From: an uncultured Pseudomonadota bacterium
Lineage (GTDB): Bacteria > Pseudomonadota > Gammaproteobacteria > Steroidobacterales > Steroidobacteraceae
Direction of reading: 5' to 3'
Length of the DNA: 10,097 nucleotides
Assembly (NCBI GenBank): GCA_903910215.1
Contig: CAIVYV010000236.1
Location: 1 to 10,097 of the forward strand
The position numbers and the translations under genes are program-made. Numbering within the stretch: the stretch's first letter is position 1; each line of letters begins with the position of its first letter. This document shows positions 6,592-10,097 of this stretch, piece by piece. The notes below the pieces were generated by a model. It did no database searches. It saw nothing but the letters and a program-made list of their open reading frames with translations, and was not told where the DNA came from.

Positions 6592-8045
6592 AGCAGCGCC
6601 TTAAGCCTCTTCAGCACCTCTGCACCTTCGGCGTCAAGCGCGGCGATATCCTTCAGGATCTCCTCCGGCGTCTTCAGTGGTGCTTCCTCCGGCGTGTTTG
6701 GGTTCTTCGCCGATAGGTCAAATGTGTCCTGATTGAGGGTGGATGCATCTATGCTCCAGCTCTTTGGTGATTCGGCTTTCTTCTTCTGCAGGGTTACGAA
6801 GTCAGTAAGGTCGTCATCGTTAAGCGAGTTCGTCTTTCCCATACTGCGACCTGGATCGAGCTGGTAATACCAAACCTTGCGCGTAGGGGCACCCTTCTCA
6901 AAGAAGAGGATCACCGTCTTCACGCCTGCGCCGAGGAAGGTGCCGCTCGGGCAGTCCATGATCGTGTGCAGGTTGCACTCTTCGAGCAGCTTCTTGCGCA
7001 GGGCAACCGAGGCGTTGTCGGTGTTGGAGAGGAAGGTGTTCTTGATCACCACGCCGCCCCTACCGCCCGCCTTCATAATCTTGATGAAGTGCTGTAGGAA
7101 GAGGTATGCGGTTTCGCCGGTACGGATCGGGAAGTTCTGCTGCACCTCGGCGCGCTCTTTCCCACCGAACGGCGGGTTCGCAAGAATGATGTCAAAGCGA
7201 TCCTTCTCCTGCACGTCGGCCAAGTTCTCGGCGAGCGTGTTGGTGTGCAGGATGTTCGGTGTCTCAATGCCGTGCAGGATCATGTTCATGATCGCGATCA
7301 CGTAGGCGAGTGACTTCTTCTCCTTGCCGTAGAAGGTGCTCTTCTGCAGAATTTGATCCTGCTCGGTCGTGCGCTTTGGGTTCTGTTCCTTAAGGTACTC
7401 ATACGCCTCACACAAGAAGCCGGCTGAGCCTACGGCGGGGTCGCAGATCGTTTCGCCGATCTTTGGGTCAACAACTTTTATCAGCGCGCGAATGAGCGGG
7501 CGGGGCGTGTAGTACTCGCCACCATTTCGGCCGGCGTTCCCCATGTTTTTGATCTTCGCCTCGTAGAGGTGTGAGAGTTCGTGCTTCTGCGTCTGGGCAC
7601 CGAACTCCAGCTCGTCGATGTGGTCAATCACTTCGCGCAGGTTGTACCCGCTCTGAATGCGGTTGCTGATCTCGCTAAAAATCTCGCCGATCTTGTATTC
7701 AATGGTGTCTGGGCTCGTTGCCTTCTCCTTAAAGGATCGCAGGTACGGGATCAGCTTCTGGTTGACGTAGTCGATCAGGTCGGGTCCCGTGGCGGCTTTG
7801 TTGTGGTCAATCTTGCCATTCGTGCCCTTAGGTGCCGCCCATGTTGACCAGCGGTACTTCTCGTCAATGATGTGCGTGTAGCTCTTCTTCTGGAGGGCAG
7901 CCTCGGTGGCCTTGTCCTGCTCGAGGGCGTCCAGGTACTTCAGGAAGAGCAGCCACGACGACTGCTCGGTGTAGTCGAGCTCGCTCGTGCAGCCAGCATC
8001 CTTATGCAGGATGTCGTCGATGTTCTTAAAGGTCTGCTCAAACAT
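6588..8045 (-). CDS. hsdM: Type I restriction-modification DNA (adenine-N6) methyltransferase subunit
   Basis: A 485-residue HsdM, near the length of EcoAI-type M subunits. Residues 1-150 form the helical HsdM N-terminal domain. The catalytic domain begins with GEYYTPRPLIRALI (176-189). Motif I, DPAVGSAGFL (202-211), binds S-adenosylmethionine, and motif IV NPPF (290-293) holds the flipped adenine, marking an N6-adenine methylase. The last ~50 residues are charged and helical, as expected for contact with HsdS. It protects host DNA in an M2S complex and restricts in an R2M2S complex. The ATG at 8045 has AAGGGG four bases upstream. First gene of a tight M-S-R operon; a set of short repeats lies just upstream and may be its control region. 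No separate controller gene is present in the window. Confidence 0.97.
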   Translation of the reverse strand: MFEQTFKNIDDILHKDAGCTSELDYTEQSSWLLFLKYLDALEQDKATEAALQKKSYTHIIDEKYRWSTWAAPKGTNGKIDHNKAATGPDLIDYVNQKLIPYLRSFKEKATSPDTIEYKIGEIFSEISNRIQSGYNLREVIDHIDELEFGAQTQKHELSHLYEAKIKNMGNAGRNGGEYYTPRPLIRALIKVVDPKIGETICDPAVGSAGFLCEAYEYLKEQNPKRTTEQDQILQKSTFYGKEKKSLAYVIAIMNMILHGIETPNILHTNTLAENLADVQEKDRFDIILANPPFGGKERAEVQQNFPIRTGETAYLFLQHFIKIMKAGGRGGVVIKNTFLSNTDNASVALRKKLLEECNLHTIMDCPSGTFLGAGVKTVILFFEKGAPTRKVWYYQLDPGRSMGKTNSLNDDDLTDFVTLQKKKAESPKSWSIDASTLNQDTFDLSAKNPNTPEEAPLKTPEEILKDIAALDAEGAEVLKRLKALL

Positions 8046-8056
8046 GTTGCCCCTTT

Positions 8057-8078
8057 TTGGTACGCGCTTGGTACGTGC
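8057..8078 (-). repeat. 11-bp tandem repeat upstream of hsdM
   Basis: Read on the minus strand, GCACGTACCAA (8078-8068) is followed directly by GCGCGTACCAA (8067-8057), one mismatch apart and exactly one helical turn long. A third half-match, GCGCGTAC, lies at 8092-8085. The repeats end at the hsdM ribosome binding site. Likely a regulator binding site or part of the 5' leader. Confidence 0.6.
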
Positions 8079-8081
8079 CTG

Positions 8082-8087
8082 ATAGTA
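8082..8087 (-). promoter_or_regulatory. Candidate -10 box of the hsdMSR operon
   Basis: TACTAT on the minus strand lies 36 bases before the hsdM ATG and overlaps the third GCGCGTAC copy. No good -35 is found at 16-18 bases; a TTGACG further upstream is 30 bases away. It is therefore tentative, and the operon could also be read through from the membrane-protein gene 74 nt upstream. Confidence 0.3.
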
Positions 8088-8091
8088 CGCG

Positions 8092-8106
8092 CTGAGGCTC
8101 CCTCAG
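8092..8106. other. Small hairpin between the membrane-protein gene and hsdM
   Basis: CTGAGG (8092-8097) and CCTCAG (8101-8106) form a perfect six-base stem with a three-base loop. It is not followed by T residues in the minus-strand direction, so it is more likely an attenuating or processing structure, or chance, than a full terminator. Confidence 0.3.
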
Positions 8107-8119
8107 GAGCGTGCGACCG

Positions 8120-8485
8120 TCAACTCCTTTTCGACCGTGGCTTGATTCGCTTTGGCTTCAAGCCGGATCGCGTAGAGACCTTCTTGGACGTCGGAGCGGG
8201 TGTTGGGGGAGCCTGTCCCAATCGCTGCGCAAGCCATCTGGCCGCAACTAGCAGCGCAGCCCCAACCCAGAGCAGGGCCTGGAAGGCGAAGAGAGTGAGC
8301 GCCCAGATGAGCTTGAAAATCGCCAGGGTGGCCCAGAAGAGGGCAGCGACCAGGATCCCAATCCAGCCGAACAGCGCTCCGAAGATTGCTCCGATCCACA
8401 GCATGCGATGAGTTTGCCTCATGCGCGTGCCAGTTAGGTGGCACGAGAAGGACCTGGGGTATCCAAGAATCTGACTAATGGTCAT
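8120..8485 (-). CDS. Small membrane protein with basic C-terminal tail, unknown
   Basis: A 121-residue protein from the ATG at 8485, chosen because GGTGGAG lies five bases upstream. An internal ATG at 8422 would give 100 residues and start just before the membrane part, but has no ribosome site. Residues 29-52 and about 54-84 are hydrophobic and rich in Trp, Phe, Ala and Leu, giving two probable membrane helices. The tail (about 91-121) is Pro/Thr-rich, then strongly basic (SKKVSTRSGLK, PKRIKPRSKRS) and likely cytoplasmic. The hydrophobic pattern supports this frame over the overlapping ones. It is divergent from the first DUF805 gene (47 nt) and points into hsdM. I do not recognise a family; a role in restriction is only suggested by position. 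Confidence 0.7.
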   Translation of the reverse strand: MTISQILGYPRSFSCHLTGTRMRQTHRMLWIGAIFGALFGWIGILVAALFWATLAIFKLIWALTLFAFQALLWVGAALLVAARWLAQRLGQAPPTPAPTSKKVSTRSGLKPKRIKPRSKRS

Positions 8486-8521
8486 AATCGCTCCACCGCG
8501 GCCAAGCGTCGCAAAGAAATT

Positions 8522-8526
8522 GGAGG
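8522..8526 (+). promoter_or_regulatory. Ribosome binding site supporting a GTG start
   Basis: GGAGG lies six bases before the GTG at 8533. The second DUF805 copy begins with ATG at the matching residue, which confirms GTG as the start of the first copy. Confidence 0.8.
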
Positions 8527-8532
8527 TAGATC

Positions 8533-8886
8533 GTGGAACTAGTTGAATCAGCAAAGAGGAATCTCACAACGGGAACCTATGCGCAGTTCTCCGGACGGGC
8601 AAGCCGATCGGAGTACTGGTGGTTTGTGGTTGCGAGCACACTTCTACTGATCGTGGCAGTTGTGGTTGATGTCGCATCAGGCAGCGCCGTGCTCACCACA
8701 CTTGCGTATCTGTTCTTGATCATCCCTGGAATTGCAGTTTCCGTGCGACGGCTGCATGACACAAACCGAAGTGGGTGGTATCTCCTTCTGAATTTGATTC
8801 CGCTTGTCGGAACAATTCTAGTTTTCGTCTGGTCTGTCACTGCTGGTGACAAGAAGGCCAACCAGTTCGGTCCTCCAAGCAAGTAG
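8533..8886 (+). CDS. DUF805 membrane protein, copy 1
   Basis: A 117-residue inner-membrane protein of the DUF805 family. Family marks are the N-terminal SGRASRSEYWWF (20-31), the loop VRRLHDTNRSGWYLL near the middle, and NQFGPP close to the end. Three or four hydrophobic segments separate them. The biochemical role of DUF805 proteins is not established. Starts at GTG with a good GGAGG. Its first 32 residues match copy 2 at 26 positions, yet only 18 of those 32 codons end in G or C, against 31 of 32 in copy 2, so the two genes have had different histories. It is divergent from the small membrane-protein gene. Confidence 0.92.
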   Translation: MELVESAKRNLTTGTYAQFSGRASRSEYWWFVVASTLLLIVAVVVDVASGSAVLTTLAYLFLIIPGIAVSVRRLHDTNRSGWYLLLNLIPLVGTILVFVWSVTAGDKKANQFGPPSK

Positions 8887-8929
8887 TCTCAGCCGCCAAT
8901 ACACCAAATCAGTGCGGTAGCATTGCGCT

Positions 8930-8942
8930 GAGCGCGGCGCTC
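8930..8942. other. GC-rich hairpin between the two DUF805 genes
   Basis: GAGCGC (8930-8935) and GCGCTC (8937-8942) are perfect inverted repeats around one base (in practice a five-base stem with a CGG loop). It lies in the 81-nt gap after DUF805 copy 1. There is no T run, so termination is possible but unproven. Confidence 0.35.
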
Positions 8943-8967
8943 CTGCCGCCACTAGTGGAGGTGTCAG

Positions 8968-9324
8968 ATGGAGTTCGTGCAGTCGGTGAAGCGGAACATG
9001 ACTACGGGGGCGTACGCGCAGATCTCGGGGCGGGCGAGCCGGTCGGAGTACTGGTGGTTCGTGCTCTTCACGCTGATCGCGAGTGCGGCGGCGGGGGTGC
9101 TCGATGTGCTCTTCCCTGGCGACCTGCTGCAGACGCTCTTCGGGATCGCCACGTTCATCCCAGGGATTGCGCTCGGCGTTCGACGCATGCATGACATTGG
9201 GAAGAGCGGCTGGTGGTTGCTCATTGGCCTGATCCCGATCATTGGCTGGATCGTGTTGATCGTCTGGCTCGCCACCAAGAGCGACGCCGGTTCAAACCAG
9301 TGGGGCGAGACGGTGCGCGCTTAG
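8968..9324 (+). CDS. DUF805 membrane protein, copy 2
   Basis: A 118-residue paralog of the preceding gene. The marks are SGRASRSEYWWF (20-31), VRRMHDIGKSGWWLL and a final SNQWGE. Hydrophobic stretches include FVLFTLIASAAAGVLDVL, the ATFIPGIALGV segment and LLIGLIPIIGWIVLIVWLA. The ATG follows GGAGG with a six-base gap. Codons end almost always in G or C, as in the genes to its right, so this copy appears native to the backbone. Its TAG stop sits inside a hairpin shared with the convergent small gene. A 17-base identical stretch (8608-8624 and 9043-9059) could allow recombination between the copies. Function unknown. Confidence 0.93.
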   Translation: MEFVQSVKRNMTTGAYAQISGRASRSEYWWFVLFTLIASAAAGVLDVLFPGDLLQTLFGIATFIPGIALGVRRMHDIGKSGWWLLIGLIPIIGWIVLIVWLATKSDAGSNQWGETVRA

Positions 9325-9329
9325 CGCGC
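9315..9329. terminator. Shared hairpin between convergent genes
   Basis: GCGCGC (9315-9320), loop TTA, GCGCGC (9324-9329). The stem contains the stop codon of DUF805 copy 2 (9322-9324) and touches the stop of the convergent Cys-rich gene (9329-9331), so it could end transcription from both sides. The plus side continues into a pyrimidine-rich stretch rather than a clean T run. Confidence 0.4.
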
Positions 9330-9463
9330 TACTTCTTCTCCTCTTCGCGCGGGCAGGTGCAGCGTTCGCTGGTTGGCACGTCCTTCAGGGCGTCCTCAAT
9401 GTGTTCGCCGCAACCCTCCCAGGTTGGCTTGTGGCAGGTGTCGCAGGTGACCTTCTTGCACAT
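9329..9463 (-). CDS. 44-residue Cys/His-rich (zinc-binding type) small protein
   Basis: A very short gene with strong support: the minus-strand ATG at 9463 has AAAGGAG seven bases upstream and the frame runs to TAG at 9329-9331. The product begins MCKKVTCDTCHKPTW, continues EGCGEHIEDALKDVP and ends with CTCPREEEKK. Six cysteines (2, 7, 10, 18, 35, 37) and two histidines (11, 21), including C-x2-C-H and C-x2-H, suit binding of one zinc ion. The pattern CxxCxKPTWxGCGxHxExALxxVP resembles a small conserved bacterial protein of unknown function that I recall from several genomes. It is downstream of the MFS gene in the same direction, 40 nt away, and convergent with DUF805 copy 2. Confidence 0.88.
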   Translation of the reverse strand: MCKKVTCDTCHKPTWEGCGEHIEDALKDVPTSERCTCPREEEKK

Positions 9464-9503
9464 CCGACCGCTCCTTTAGTTGTTGCTGACGCTAGGGCGC
9501 GCG

Positions 9504-10097
9504 CTAGTGCGCGTGCTTCTTGTTGTCCAATGCTACCGCCTCTTCAATGGTCTTGATAGAGCGGAAGCTGCCGAAGCCGAACATGAGCAGCGGCACGGTG
9601 GTCTGAATCACCGCGGAGACGAGCAGCGCCACGGGGCGCGAGGTGGCCTCTGCGATGACGCCGCCGATGAAGAAGCCGAACGTAGCGCCGAAGCCCCACG
9701 TTGCCACACGGTTCACCGACATCACGCGACCAAGGAGTCGATCCGGCACCACCTGTTGCCTGAAGGCGGTTGCGGGGACCACATACAGCAGCAACAGGAA
9801 TCCGCCGATGAAGTAGTTCACGGCAACGATCGGGAAGGCGAACGCGCGCGGCGCAATACCGGCGAGCGGCAGGAGGAACTCCACGCAACCAAAGAGCACC
9901 GCGTCCCAGAAGAGGAGGCGACCGAAGCCGATGCGCTTCACGGCGCGCGGCGCAAGGATGCTGCCGATTGCGCCGCCAAGGAATCCGATCGATGCAACGG
10001 CGCCGATCAGCGCCGGCTCAAAGCCAAGGTCGAGACGCTGATAGATGACGGACTGGCCGATCATGATGCTGAACGCAATGTTGCCGTTGATCGCTTC
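9504..10097 (-). CDS. MFS transporter, C-terminal part; start beyond the window
   Basis: The frame is open from the right edge (codon GAA at 10097) to TAG at 9504-9506, giving 197 residues. The ATG at 10064 is not a plausible start because eleven codons upstream are in frame and continue the same protein. About five or six membrane helices are visible, with the loop APRAVKRIGFGRLL and the stretch RQQVVPDRLLGRVMSVNR, which resembles the conserved cytoplasmic region of EntS/MFS_3-type exporters. The tail ends in IKTIEE and KKHAH. Members export small molecules by proton exchange; the substrate cannot be told. The missing N-terminal half would be about 200 residues. A five-base inverted repeat (9498-9502 and 9509-9513) surrounds the stop. 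Confidence 0.88.
   Translation of the reverse strand, partial: EAINGNIAFSIMIGQSVIYQRLDLGFEPALIGAVASIGFLGGAIGSILAPRAVKRIGFGRLLFWDAVLFGCVEFLLPLAGIAPRAFAFPIVAVNYFIGGFLLLLYVVPATAFRQQVVPDRLLGRVMSVNRVATWGFGATFGFFIGGVIAEATSRPVALLVSAVIQTTVPLLMFGFGSFRSIKTIEEAVALDNKKHAH

Noticed and set aside
3122..8045. hsdMSR as a new kind of defence system
   Set aside because: All three subunits carry standard motifs, lengths and overlaps of a classical type I system; only the hsdS composition and the leader repeats are unusual.
7872..8411. 179-codon plus-strand frame
   Set aside because: Spans the hsdM start, the intergenic repeats and the small membrane protein in antisense; no coherent domain.
8103..8444. 113-codon minus-strand frame overlapping the membrane protein
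   Set aside because: The overlapping frame (8120-8485) has clear membrane helices and a ribosome site; this one has a shadow-like composition.
8818..9278. Two minus-strand frames opposite DUF805 copy 2
   Set aside because: Arg- and Pro-rich antisense shadows of a recognised family member.
9498..9513. CGCGC/GCGCG inverted repeat around the MFS stop codon
   Set aside because: Only five base pairs, with no T run on the minus strand; too weak to call a terminator.

Overview
The window is a bacterial, gene-dense stretch with no gap over 300 bases, no tRNA or rRNA gene, no CRISPR array and no transposase. Mid-to-high GC, Pro/Thr/Ser-rich linkers behind lipoprotein signals, a possible leaderless promoter and paired DUF805 genes suggest a high-GC Gram-positive (actinobacterium-like) host. 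This is an inference only, as no phylogenetic marker is present.

Left part (1-3028): four predicted exported proteins. A von Willebrand A (VWA) lipoprotein on the minus strand runs off the left edge; its stop codon lies outside the window. Divergent from it, on the plus strand, are a secreted trypsin-like serine protease with an EF-hand-like calcium loop, a small lipoprotein, and a lipoprotein with a staphylococcal-nuclease (SNase) fold. The nuclease overlaps its upstream neighbour and seems to lack one catalytic arginine.

Middle (3122-8045, minus strand): a complete type I restriction-modification operon in the order hsdM-hsdS-hsdR. The genes overlap by 4 and 1 nt. HsdM methylates adenine in the target, HsdS recognises the DNA through two target-recognition domains, and HsdR is the nuclease/helicase motor that cuts unmodified DNA. 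hsdS has clearly lower GC than its two partners, consistent with exchange of the specificity gene. Upstream of hsdM lies an 11-bp tandem repeat with a third related copy. Before that, in the same direction, is a small membrane protein with a very basic tail.

Right part (8485-10097): two DUF805 membrane-protein paralogs in tandem whose N-termini are nearly identical but whose codon third positions differ sharply; a 44-residue Cys/His-rich protein; and the C-terminal part of an MFS transporter entering from the right edge. The composition change between the DUF805 copies may mark the border between an accessory segment on the left and the host backbone on the right.

The restriction system is of a classical kind. 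The least explained part is the exported VWA/protease/lipoprotein/nuclease cluster next to it.
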